The notes beneath the pieces were generated by a model that made no database searches, was not told the origin of the DNA, and was given only the letters and a program-made list of their open reading frames with translations. Shown here piece after piece: positions 24,032 to 32,442 of a stretch of DNA of 64,000 nucleotides; position 1 is the stretch's first letter; each line of letters starts with the position of its first letter. The position numbers were made by a program, and so were the translations under genes. Where the stretch lies: NCBI RefSeq assembly GCF_021311115.1, contig NZ_JAJTNP010000004.1:1-64000 (forward strand), in the 5' to 3' direction. The DNA is from Chryseobacterium gwangjuense. GTDB lineage: Bacteria; Bacteroidota; Bacteroidia; Flavobacteriales; Weeksellaceae.

Positions 24032-25273
24032 TTACTGATTCTGTATTTTTTTTATTATTTCATCAATTTTAAAGTACGAAAAATATTGAGGATTTAATTT
24101 TAATAATTGTTCTTCAATTTCATTTTCCAATTCTTTATTTCCATTCTCAATAGCATATGTTCTCTTTTCAATCAAATCAGAAATTTCTTTTGATGCAAAA
24201 GGTTGAGTTTCTGCAAATGCTTCTGAAATTAAAATTTCATTAATAGGTTTATTTGAATAAAGATTGGTTTCATCTTCAATTGCTGAATATGTTTCTTTTG
24301 ATTTACATACATATACTTTTGCTCCATCAACAGATCCAACAATAAAAGGTGAGTGAGTTGTTGCAATAATCTGAAGATTTGGGAAAATTTCTAAAATAGA
24401 ATTTAAAAATGTTTTTTGCCATTTTGGATGTAAATGATTTTCTGCTTCATCAATTAATAAAACACCTGGAGTTTTAAGCATGTCTTCTAATACCAAATTG
24501 TTTAGTTTGTATACAGAATACATTTGAGATAACAAGCCAAGCATTCTTTGTATCAAATAAAGATTTCCACTGCTCAATTTTTCTAAAGAAATTTTATTTT
24601 TATTAATCTCAATAACAGGTAATAGTGAGGCTCTGTCAACATATTTTAATTCTCCCTCATTTAAACTTGTTTTAAAAATTCGTTTGATAGTATCATATAT
24701 GAACTTACCTTCTTTTTGTTGATCCGGTTGGTCTGATGATTTATAATAGTCAAAAAATGTTATAATTTTTGTTGTTTCTGCATTTTTTTGAATTCCATCT
24801 AAAGCATTCAATAGATACTCTTCTGGCTTAACAAAATCTAAGTTCTGAATATTGAAAGAGCTATTATCATTTTGAGAAGTCCAATAATTAGCAATCCAAA
24901 TATTTCCTTTAGCATGGGATTCACTAAAAAAAGCAAGATTTAAATTTAAATCATTATTAGATATTTGCGAATTAAAACTAAAAGGGTAAAAATCATTATA
25001 GTTTTGTGCACTAATAGTAAGTTTTTTATTGGAAATAGAGATATCTAATTCCGACAAAAAACCTGAATTTGGAGCAATTTTTCTCTTAATTGATTTACGA
25101 TTAAGTTCGCCTAAAAGCAAACCTCTTATTACATCTAAAATAATAGTTTTTCCAGTGCCATTCTCACCTGTTAAAATAGTAACTTGTTTTTTAGAATTTT
25201 CAAAAGTTGCAAATTCTATTGTATCATCAAGAAATGGACCTATATTTTTTAAATGTAAATCGAGTAATTTCAT
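24032..25273 (-). CDS. ptuA: PtuA-like AAA/OLD-type ATPase of a Septu-type defence cassette
   Basis: A 413-residue ABC-type ATPase of the AAA_15/AAA_21 group. The Walker A motif is LTGENGTGKTII (G36-T43), the signature LSSGN (233-237), Walker B GVLLIDEAENHLHP (272-276) and the switch ATTHSPFIVG (305-309). No TOPRIM domain follows, which separates it from OLD nucleases. Paired with an HNH protein it fits Septu (PtuA-PtuB), where the ATPase forms the core complex and controls the nuclease. No reverse transcriptase is nearby, so it is not a retron. It starts 2 bases after the DUF1599 stop, inside a housekeeping operon, and appears more AT-rich than its neighbours. Confidence 0.78.
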   Translation of the reverse strand: MKLLDLHLKNIGPFLDDTIEFATFENSKKQVTILTGENGTGKTIILDVIRGLLLGELNRKSIKRKIAPNSGFLSELDISISNKKLTISAQNYNDFYPFSFNSQISNNDLNLNLAFFSESHAKGNIWIANYWTSQNDNSSFNIQNLDFVKPEEYLLNALDGIQKNAETTKIITFFDYYKSSDQPDQQKEGKFIYDTIKRIFKTSLNEGELKYVDRASLLPVIEINKNKISLEKLSSGNLYLIQRMLGLLSQMYSVYKLNNLVLEDMLKTPGVLLIDEAENHLHPKWQKTFLNSILEIFPNLQIIATTHSPFIVGSVDGAKVYVCKSKETYSAIEDETNLYSNKPINEILISEAFAETQPFASKEISDLIEKRTYAIENGNKELENEIEEQLLKLNPQYFSYFKIDEIIKKIQNQ

Positions 25274-25275
25274 TT

Positions 25276-25842
25276 TTAAATAATTTTTGGTTTGGTTGTT
25301 TCTTCTTTTTCAGAGAATTTGATCAGACAGAAGACAGCGTAGTTCAGCATATCAAAATAATTAGCATCTAAGCCTTCGGAAACAATCGTTTTTCCCTGAT
25401 TGTCTTCAATCTGTTTTGTTCTTAGCACTTTTTGATAAATCAGATCTGTGATGGAAGAAATTCTCATATCTCTCCAAGCTTCACCATAATCATGGTTTTT
25501 TCTTTCCATTAAAGCTTTAGCTTCGTTAGAATACTTATCATAAAGTCCTAAAATTTCGTCCTTATTTTCGCTAAAATCATTGGCAAGACCTTTTTCAAGC
25601 TGAATAAGCCCGATAATAGAGTAGTTGACAATCGCAATAAATTCGTCTTCTTCACTTTCATCCACCATTTTCTTATCGGTCATCTGTAAAGTACGGATTC
25701 TGTTGACTTTAATGTAAATCTGGTCCGTAATGGAGCTGGGTCTTAGTACTCTCCAAGCTGCACCGTAATCCTGTAGTTTTTTACCAAACAAATCACGACA
25801 CTGACTGATAATTTTTTCGAATTGTATTGAAGTCTTTAGCAT
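25276..25842 (-). CDS. DUF1599 domain protein
   Basis: A 188-residue protein with two internal repeats of the DUF1599 pattern. Copy 1 has CRDLFGKKLQDYGAAWRVLR and SSITDQIYIKVNRI; copy 2 has ALMERKNHDYGEAWRDMR and SSITDLIYQKVLRT. The family is typical of Bacteroidota, has no established role, and is usually encoded next to folP, as here, where folP is divergent. It is the first gene of the run that ends at tpiA. Confidence 0.88.
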   Translation of the reverse strand: MLKTSIQFEKIISQCRDLFGKKLQDYGAAWRVLRPSSITDQIYIKVNRIRTLQMTDKKMVDESEEDEFIAIVNYSIIGLIQLEKGLANDFSENKDEILGLYDKYSNEAKALMERKNHDYGEAWRDMRISSITDLIYQKVLRTKQIEDNQGKTIVSEGLDANYFDMLNYAVFCLIKFSEKEETTKPKII

Positions 25843-25943
25843 AAATTCTCTTAATCTTTCAAAGATACAAAATAGGTTTTAGGTAGCAGGAATCACGACT
25901 TAGTTTTTTGGCTGGAAAATGGAGACGAGAAGCCAGAAGTTAG

Positions 25944-25951
25944 TATTTTTG
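25944..25951 (+). promoter_or_regulatory. Putative -7 element of folP
   Basis: TATTTTTG (TAnnTTTG) ends 3 bases before the ATG chosen for folP, which would make the messenger leaderless. It lies inside the longer open frame and argues against the upstream ATG at 25919. Confidence 0.4.
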
Positions 25952-25954
25952 CAT

Positions 25955-26800
25955 ATGCAAAATAATTCATCACCTATCCTTTGTCATTCATTGAACTGTA
26001 ATGGAAGATTAATAGATTTATCCTCTCCAAAAATCATGGGAATTCTGAATCTTACTCCTGATTCTTTTTCGGATGGCGGAAGATTTAATAATGAAAAAAC
26101 CGCATTACAGCATGCTGAACAATTGTTGAAAGAAGGAGGTGAAATAATCGATATCGGTCCACAGTCAACACGTCCGAATGCGGAATTTCTAAGCAGTAAA
26201 GAAGAAATTGAAAGAATTGGAAATGTAATCTCTTTGCTGAAGAAAGAATTTCCTGAAGCCCTGATTTCTTTAGATACTTTTTATGCTGAAACCGTGAAAT
26301 TTGGTTATAATGAAGGGATTGATATGATTAATGATATTTCCGGAGGACAATTTGATGAAAAAATGTTTCAAACAGCTGCCGAAACTAAACTTCCATATAT
26401 TTTAATGCATGTGAATCCTTCATATGAAACCATGCATGAGAAAATACATTTTCAGGATATTACGGTATCTGTTAATCAATATTTTTCTAAAAAAACAAAG
26501 GAATTATTAGAAAAGGGAGTTCATGATATTATATTGGATCCCGGTTTTGGATTTGGAAAAACAGTAGAAGATCAGATGAAAATGATTGATGAGGTACAAT
26601 ATCTTGGATTTGATAAATTTCCTTTGCTTATTGGGATCTCCAGAAAATCATTTATTTATAAACCGTTGGGAAAATCTCCTTTAGATATCAATGAAGAAAC
26701 CCAGAAACTTCATATGAAAGTGCTGAAACAGGGAGCCAAAATTCTTCGTGTACATGATGTAGCAGAAGCTAAAAAAACGGTTGAAGAATTTTTGAGATAA
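25955..26800 (+). CDS. folP: Dihydropteroate synthase
   Basis: A folate-pathway enzyme of 281 residues from this start that condenses the pterin pyrophosphate with p-aminobenzoate. Motifs are IMGILNLTPDSFSDGGRF, GEIIDIGPQSTRPNA, DMINDISGG, PYILMHVN, IILDPGFGFGKT and LLIGISRKSF. The frame stays open to an ATG at 25919, but those 12 codons contain the probable promoter, so the start at 25955 is preferred. It is divergent from the DUF1599 gene. Confidence 0.95.
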   Translation: MQNNSSPILCHSLNCNGRLIDLSSPKIMGILNLTPDSFSDGGRFNNEKTALQHAEQLLKEGGEIIDIGPQSTRPNAEFLSSKEEIERIGNVISLLKKEFPEALISLDTFYAETVKFGYNEGIDMINDISGGQFDEKMFQTAAETKLPYILMHVNPSYETMHEKIHFQDITVSVNQYFSKKTKELLEKGVHDIILDPGFGFGKTVEDQMKMIDEVQYLGFDKFPLLIGISRKSFIYKPLGKSPLDINEETQKLHMKVLKQGAKILRVHDVAEAKKTVEEFLR

Positions 26801-26815
26801 AGGTGGAGTAATGTA

Positions 26816-26899
26816 CGGAATGTCATTCTGATGTAGGAAGAATCTTTCGAATATCATAGATTCTTCACTTCACTTCGTTTCATTCAGAATGACAGTCCG
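26816..26899. repeat. Palindromic intergenic repeat, GTCATTCTGA family
   Basis: An imperfect inverted repeat between folP and the next gene. The left arm (26816-26845) has TGTCATTCTGATGTAGGAAG and AATCT; the right arm (26858-26899) has AGATTCTTCACTTCACTTCG and TCAGAATGACAGTCCG. The right arm, read in reverse, matches the element at 48532-48570. It may also end transcription of folP. Confidence 0.65.
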
Positions 26900-26911
26900 T
26901 GGAGTTTTATT

Positions 26912-27148
26912 TTAATTCAAATTTGCCAATTTATCAGCGAACTGTTTTGAGAATTCTGTTCTGTCTTCTTCCATTTTTTCTTTTGTTGAAGGAAGGATAT
27001 AGTTGAAAAGGATTTTATCTTCATGATCCAGGAAAATAATTTCTTTTTCGTTACCATCGATCATTTGGGCGAAAATTTCCCACATGGAAGTGTCTTTTAA
27101 TTTTAATAATTCAAAAAACTGATCTGCTTTTATTTCTATTTTCTGCAT
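26912..27148 (-). CDS. Conserved small protein of unknown function
   Basis: A 78-residue acidic protein without signal peptide or membrane segment (starts MQKIEIKADQFFELLKLK, contains FLDHEDKILFNYILPSTKEKMEED). I do not recognise a family. It starts 9 bases after the stop of the DUF5686 gene and is therefore probably the last gene of that transcript. Confidence 0.6.
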   Translation of the reverse strand: MQKIEIKADQFFELLKLKDTSMWEIFAQMIDGNEKEIIFLDHEDKILFNYILPSTKEKMEEDRTEFSKQFADKLANLN

Positions 27149-27157
27149 AGGCTGATT

Positions 27158-29347
27158 TTAAAATTCTAATAGTTTGAGTTTAAATTGTATCGCAAAATTT
27201 TGCTTAAAATTTGATGTCGTATAATACCCGACTCTGTAAAATAATCCTAAATTAAAATAACTGGAAAGAAAATTACTCCATTCCAAGCCCACTTCCTGAT
27301 ATAATCTGTTCAGGGTTTTATATCTGAAGTCATGATATTCAGGATGTGCCATATCGCCAATCGTTCCACGTAATACAAGGTCGAAGCTGGAAATATTCTG
27401 TCCAAAGCTTTTAAAATACCAGGGAAGTTTGTGGGTGAGGTAATAGGCAACAAATTTATCATTATAATATTTTCCGCCCTCCAATGTTGCAAAACCAAGG
27501 TAGGAAGTAAGGTTAAAGTTGAAATCGTTTCTCGGTGAAGCCAATCCGTTCATCGTAAAGTTTTTCCAGATCGGAGCGCCTCCGAACACCATTCCTCCAT
27601 ACAATCTGAGACCTGTTGTTCCCAACATGGTCTTCAAGTTATAGAGAAAAAGTAAATCGAAACGGGAATAATTAAGATCTCCTCCAAATGCTTTGTAGCT
27701 TTGTTCGTAATTCAGATAGAACTCAGGAAACTTCTGATCCAGCAACGATTTTCCTTGTGGAGTCATAATATTGGTAGAGTTCGGAGAATATTTCAGGGTA
27801 ACCAGCGTATTGAAATTTTCAAAAGCAGCTCCTTTATCTTTGAAATCATAATCAAACATGGCTTCTTCAGAATTTCTTCTTACTGTTGAAACCAAAGTCA
27901 ATGCATTGGTCAGGTCATTCGTATAAGAAACGGAGACTCCCTTAAACTGAAAATATCTGCTGTTATTAAGATTATTTCCATAGTTTGAGGTTCTCATCTT
28001 AAAGCTCCAAAGTTTTCGGTAGAATTCTCCGGAAGCTGTTACATCATCATAATGTTCAATGCGGAAAAACGAATTTTTTTCCAAAGAAGTCTTAATGTCT
28101 AATCCAATTCCATATTTCCAGTGATCATCTTTAAAACCATAAGCAAAATAGTAGTCGGGAGAAAAATAAGGATTGAAGTTTTCATTAAGTTTTGCCTTTA
28201 ATCCCACCCTGAATCCTTCATAGGCGTTGTAGTTTACAATTTCATCCAAAGCAAAATCAAAACTTCCAACCCGTATCTGACCGTTTAATAATCCGGATAA
28301 AATCTGGGCTTTATTGTCAATATTGTAGATTTTTCCAAGACTGTCTATGGTGGCATACGTATTCTTTTCTCTTTCAGTTAAAGGATCCATACGATATTGA
28401 TTCAATGTTTTTCCTTCAACATTTTTTACCGTAAAAGTATATCCTTTGAAATCGCTTCTGTTTTGCTCAACAGGCGACTGGAAATCGAAATATCTTGAAG
28501 TCAGAAACGCATACGTTCCGAAACTCTTTTTATTCTTTTTTTCGTGTTTTTCTCTGTTCTCCTCTTCCAGAACCATATTGCTCATTTTCAGTTTCACGGT
28601 TTCCTGAGCTAGAAACCATTTGTTGTTGTAGAAAAACCATGTACTGGTAATGATTCCGTCGTTTTTATTTTTACTGAAATTTTCGATTTTTTTAATACCG
28701 TAGGTTTCGGTGTCGATATATATGGCACCGTTATATTTTCTTTTTTTGTCGTTTTTCTTGTAATTCACTTCTCTGAAACGGATGACAAAGTTTTTCCTTC
28801 CGTCCATTTCAATCGTATCGGTAAGAAAAAAACGATAAAGCCTTCTGTTTTCATGTTTTACCTGGTCCGGAACGACATCCCTGTTGCTTTGTTGAAGCGC
28901 AAGCATTTCATAAATAGGCTGTTTCAGACCGGAAATTCTGTTATCCAGAATATTGATCTTCTCACCGTATTTTTTGGAGTATAAAAATTCCTGGGCTCTT
29001 TCCCAGAGAAAAAGCTTGCTTTTTGAAAATATTTGCTTGGCTGTAATATTGTTAAGAGAGTCTTTTGCTCTTTTCTTTTTAAAAAGAGTATTGTCGAAAA
29101 GTTTTTTAAACTGCGAAATACTGTCTTCGTCTATATCTAAAGAAACTTTTTCGTAAGATTTATAAGAATAGGAATCGAGTGTTTTTGGAGAGTTTTCTTT
29201 AAAAAGTTCGTTGACTTTTTTTAAAATTTCCAGGGCTCTCGGATCACTTTTGTCTTCAATGATTACGGTTTCAATGGATGTAACTTTTGATTGTGAAAAA
29301 CCAAAAATATACATGAAAAACCATAGAAACAATAAAAACCTTTTCAT
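27158..29347 (-). CDS. DUF5686 family outer-membrane protein, short form
   Basis: A 729-residue protein with a signal peptide (1-18), a periplasmic N-terminal part (SDPRALEILKKVNELFKEN, LDSYSYKSYEKVSLDIDED) and a C-terminal half built of amphipathic strands that ends LAIQFKLKLLEF-like, as expected for a beta-barrel. It is a paralogue of the protein at 29683-32136: both share SDPRAL, the R-LYRFFLTDT / R-LFNFYLSDT segment, the FAYGFKDDHWKYGIG / FGYGFKDHTWKYGLG strand pair and the end YYTTSNFKQNF / YYQTSQFKDNF. It lacks the N-terminal carboxypeptidase-regulatory domain of the longer copy. The family is of unknown function. Confidence 0.85.
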   Translation of the reverse strand: MKRFLLFLWFFMYIFGFSQSKVTSIETVIIEDKSDPRALEILKKVNELFKENSPKTLDSYSYKSYEKVSLDIDEDSISQFKKLFDNTLFKKKRAKDSLNNITAKQIFSKSKLFLWERAQEFLYSKKYGEKINILDNRISGLKQPIYEMLALQQSNRDVVPDQVKHENRRLYRFFLTDTIEMDGRKNFVIRFREVNYKKNDKKRKYNGAIYIDTETYGIKKIENFSKNKNDGIITSTWFFYNNKWFLAQETVKLKMSNMVLEEENREKHEKKNKKSFGTYAFLTSRYFDFQSPVEQNRSDFKGYTFTVKNVEGKTLNQYRMDPLTEREKNTYATIDSLGKIYNIDNKAQILSGLLNGQIRVGSFDFALDEIVNYNAYEGFRVGLKAKLNENFNPYFSPDYYFAYGFKDDHWKYGIGLDIKTSLEKNSFFRIEHYDDVTASGEFYRKLWSFKMRTSNYGNNLNNSRYFQFKGVSVSYTNDLTNALTLVSTVRRNSEEAMFDYDFKDKGAAFENFNTLVTLKYSPNSTNIMTPQGKSLLDQKFPEFYLNYEQSYKAFGGDLNYSRFDLLFLYNLKTMLGTTGLRLYGGMVFGGAPIWKNFTMNGLASPRNDFNFNLTSYLGFATLEGGKYYNDKFVAYYLTHKLPWYFKSFGQNISSFDLVLRGTIGDMAHPEYHDFRYKTLNRLYQEVGLEWSNFLSSYFNLGLFYRVGYYTTSNFKQNFAIQFKLKLLEF

Positions 29348-29649
29348 AAAAAACTTTTCAAAATTAATAATATTTATTGTTCTGGAAAAGTTTTGTTAAT
29401 TGATATTAATACCATAAAATGAGTTAAATTTTCTATAATAACCCTCTCATTTTCTACGAACTGTAATAATGAAATATGCTAAATATTTAACCATTAAGGT
29501 TCCATTAAGGTGTTAAGATTATTAAGTTTGTCTTTACTGGATTGTAATGCGTTAAAAATCAGAAAGATTTTCTTAATTACCTTAATTTTTTCGACATATC
29601 TTAATGGTTCAAAATAATTTCGAAATTTTAATTCTTTTAAAAAATAAAA
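29348..29649. repeat. AT-rich intergenic region with TTAAG-rich repeat
   Basis: The 335-base gap between the DUF5686 paralogues holds no gene. Bases 29490-29620 contain ACCATTAAGGTTCCATTAAG, TGTTAAGATTATTAAGTTTG and CTTAATTACCTTAATTTTTT, a clustered TTAAG/CTTAA pattern that also occurs at 48640-48780. The two arms can fold back on each other. Confidence 0.5.
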
Positions 29650-29672
29650 AACTCCCGAAGCTATCGAGAGTT
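29650..29672 (-). terminator. Terminator of the long DUF5686 gene
   Basis: On the minus strand AACTCTCGA pairs with TCGGGAGTT (one wobble pair) around a 5-base loop and is followed by TTTTTATTTT. It starts 10 bases after the stop codon at 29683. Confidence 0.8.
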
Positions 29673-29682
29673 TAAGATATGA

Positions 29683-32136
29683 TTAAAGTACACTTAATCT
29701 GATTTTGATTCCGAAGTTATCTTTAAATTGGGACGTTTGATAATATCCTAATCTATAAGAGAAGCCAACTCCGAAACTTCTGCCTAAAAATCGGTTCCAC
29801 ATTACACCAACTTCCTGGTAATAATGATCCAAAACCTGGAATTGGAACTGGTGATCTCCTCTGTTTTTCAGATTTCCGATAGCAGCCTGATATTCAAGAT
29901 CTATGCTGGAATATCTTGCCCCAAAAGTTTTGAATCTGAACGGAAGCGACTGAGAAACCTTAAATGCTGCAAATTTATCGGCAAAGAAAGTTCCTGAAGG
30001 CATGGTTGTAAATCCTAAGTTGGATGGGGTACTGATGTTTGAATACCAGTTGTCTACATTAGCATCATTTTGTCCTGCAATTTCAAAGTTTTTCCAGATC
30101 GGAGCATTTCCTGAAGAAATTCCTCCGAAGAGTTTAATGTTGGTATACCCCAATTTAGATCTGAACTGATGAATGATTAAAGCATCCAATCTGTGATAAT
30201 CCAAATCTCCTCCAAAAGCTTCAAATCCTTTCTCGTAATTCATGAAAATCTGAGGATAGCTTTTTTCGTAGGTATATTTTCCGCTTGGTGTCATGATGTT
30301 TTTATCATTCGGAGCAAATTTTAAAGATAATGTTGCACTTGTGTTGTCGAAACTGTTTCCTAAATTTTTATATTGATAATCGAAAAGAGCTTTCTGTTTT
30401 TCTTTATTCACAGTTACTTTCATGCTTAATGAATTGGAAACATCATACAGGAACGAAGCGCCCCATTTTTGATTTTTATAAAAAGTTCCATTATGAAGAT
30501 CAAGATTCATATCCGAAACTTTCATCATCATATCCCACATCATATTATTGAACCTTCCTGCTGCAAAAACATCGTCTACATAATCAATTCTGAACACTGA
30601 AGTTCTCTTGTCAGACAGTTTTACATCCAAGCCTAAACCGTATTTCCAGGTGTGATCTTTGAATCCGTACCCGAAATAGCCGTCAGGAGAAAAGGTTTTG
30701 TTGAATTTTTCGTTGAGTTTTACTCCGGCTCCCAAACGAACTCCTTGATAGTTATCGTAACTGAAAAGTTTTGTAATATCAAAATCAATCATTTTATAGC
30801 GAATGTTTCCTCGCATTAATTGAGTTAAAGTATTTAATTTTTTCTCAAAATCATTCTTCTGAACAAAGCTGTCAATTTTTGTATAGGTCGCACTTTCTCT
30901 GGCTGTAAGGCTGTCTGTTCTGTATTTTTCAAGAAGACTTCCGTCAGAGTTTTTCATTTCGAGAGAATATCCTTTAAAATCTGATGCTTTTTGCTCCTCA
31001 TTAAGGTTGAAATCAAAGAAACGGTTTTTAACATACAGGTAATTTCCGAATTTCTTTTTATTGTATTTTACTTTCTCTCCCGGTTTTAAGCTGTCTTTTT
31101 TTGAAGTATCAAAACTTTGATCTCCCATTTTTAATTTGATATCTTCATAATCCAAAAACCATTTTCCGTTAATAGGTTTCCAGACAGAAACAATATCGCC
31201 TTCATTTTGTTTTTTATTAACGCTTTCAAACTTTTTAAGAGCATAAGTTTCTGAATCCACATATATTTTTCCGTTGAATTTTCTCGGGTTCTGCTTCTTT
31301 TTATCTGTGATTTCTTTGAATTTAATCACGTAAGTTTTTCTTCCGTCAAGCTGTAAGGTGTCAGAAAGATAGAAATTGAACAGTTTTCTGTTTTCAGGTC
31401 TTAATTGTCTTGGTGTTCTGTCCAGGTTCGAAATATTGATGGCCAAAGCCTCATAAATCGGGTTTTTAAAACCGGACATTCTGTTGTCGATGATATTTGT
31501 TTTTTCACCAAAACTCTTCGAATACCTATATTCACTCGCTTTTTCCCAAAGAAACATCTGGCTTTCTTCAGTTGCACTGATGAAATCTTCGGCAGTCAGA
31601 GAATCTTTTTTATCCTTTTCCTTCTGTTTAAAATCTTTCTTATCCACTTTTGAAAGCGAATCTTTTCTTACCGCGAGGAAGTTTTTATAAGTATCGATTG
31701 AATCTTTATCTACATCGATTGAAAATTTAGAATACGATTTGAAATGGTATGAATTCAACGATTTCGGAGAATTGTCCTTAGCTTTTTTGTTGACCTCATC
31801 CAAAATTCTCAGCGCTCTGGGATCACTTTTATCACTGATGATGACTTTGTCGATATTATCCATTTTTTCTGACAAAGGCTGCATTGAGATTTCCATCGAT
31901 TTTTTAACGTCAGCAGAAACATCACCAAAATTGCTGGCCAGAATTTCAACTTTTTTACATTTTGTTTTGAATGATAAATTGCCGTTGAAATCTGTTTTTC
32001 CCAACAGTTCGTCATCGCAATATACAGCCGCGTTGTGAATGGGTTGCTTATTAGATTTGTTGATGACTTTAAGCTGAACCTGCCCGAAAAATAATACTGC
32101 GGAGAATAAAAATAGAGTAGATAAGAGTTTTGACAT
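29683..32136 (-). CDS. DUF5686 family outer-membrane protein with carboxypeptidase-regulatory domain
   Basis: An 817-residue protein. The signal peptide (1-18) is followed by a carboxypeptidase-regulatory-like beta domain (about 20-92, QLKVINKSNKQPIHNAAVYC, GKTDFNGNLSF), the DUF5686 periplasmic region and a C-terminal beta-barrel ending FKDNFGIKIRLSVL. It is homologous over most of its length to the shorter protein at 27158. Each gene has its own promoter region, and this one has its own terminator, so they are not a simple operon. Confidence 0.87.
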   Translation of the reverse strand: MSKLLSTLFLFSAVLFFGQVQLKVINKSNKQPIHNAAVYCDDELLGKTDFNGNLSFKTKCKKVEILASNFGDVSADVKKSMEISMQPLSEKMDNIDKVIISDKSDPRALRILDEVNKKAKDNSPKSLNSYHFKSYSKFSIDVDKDSIDTYKNFLAVRKDSLSKVDKKDFKQKEKDKKDSLTAEDFISATEESQMFLWEKASEYRYSKSFGEKTNIIDNRMSGFKNPIYEALAINISNLDRTPRQLRPENRKLFNFYLSDTLQLDGRKTYVIKFKEITDKKKQNPRKFNGKIYVDSETYALKKFESVNKKQNEGDIVSVWKPINGKWFLDYEDIKLKMGDQSFDTSKKDSLKPGEKVKYNKKKFGNYLYVKNRFFDFNLNEEQKASDFKGYSLEMKNSDGSLLEKYRTDSLTARESATYTKIDSFVQKNDFEKKLNTLTQLMRGNIRYKMIDFDITKLFSYDNYQGVRLGAGVKLNEKFNKTFSPDGYFGYGFKDHTWKYGLGLDVKLSDKRTSVFRIDYVDDVFAAGRFNNMMWDMMMKVSDMNLDLHNGTFYKNQKWGASFLYDVSNSLSMKVTVNKEKQKALFDYQYKNLGNSFDNTSATLSLKFAPNDKNIMTPSGKYTYEKSYPQIFMNYEKGFEAFGGDLDYHRLDALIIHQFRSKLGYTNIKLFGGISSGNAPIWKNFEIAGQNDANVDNWYSNISTPSNLGFTTMPSGTFFADKFAAFKVSQSLPFRFKTFGARYSSIDLEYQAAIGNLKNRGDHQFQFQVLDHYYQEVGVMWNRFLGRSFGVGFSYRLGYYQTSQFKDNFGIKIRLSVL

Positions 32137-32218
32137 TAGTTTTTTTATAAGTATGACAAAACTATTGATAAGAAGGTTACAAAAGGATACTAAAAAATAT
32201 AATCTTTTGTTAAAAATA
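32137..32218. other. Upstream region of the long DUF5686 gene
   Basis: AT-rich sequence with no reading frame. It must hold the DUF5686 promoter, but no clear TAnnTTTG match was fixed. It is part of the 306-base gap 32137-32442, which also holds a terminator and plain AT-rich sequence. Confidence 0.4.
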
Positions 32219-32253
32219 AAAACCGCTGTATTTCATAGAGATACAGCGGTTTT
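32219..32253 (-). terminator. Terminator between the HD-Hsp90 gene and DUF5686 gene
   Basis: A perfect 13-bp stem (32219-32231 with 32241-32253) around a 9-base loop. On the minus strand it ends in GGTTTTTATTTTT. It lies about 190 bases beyond the stop of the HD-Hsp90 gene. Confidence 0.85.
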
Positions 32254-32442
32254 GTATGTTATTCAATTCCCAACCTGATGAAAAATGAATTTTTATTTAA
32301 GATTTTTTAAGTTTTCTAAAATTTATTTACTCTTTTCATTCAATAGGTTTGAATAAAATTATTTGAAAATTGATCCTTTTCTTTCAAATTTCAATTCAAT
32401 TGTTTTGTTTAATGATAGTTGTTTTTTAATCAAATATAAGAT

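Noticed and set aside
23372..25273. Retron with ATPase-HNH effector
   Set aside because: No reverse transcriptase gene or msr-msd RNA is found beside the pair; the flanking genes are housekeeping genes.
24032..25273. OLD-family nuclease (Gabija-like GajA)
   Set aside because: The protein ends about 100 residues after the switch His and has no TOPRIM motif; no UvrD-like helicase is near.
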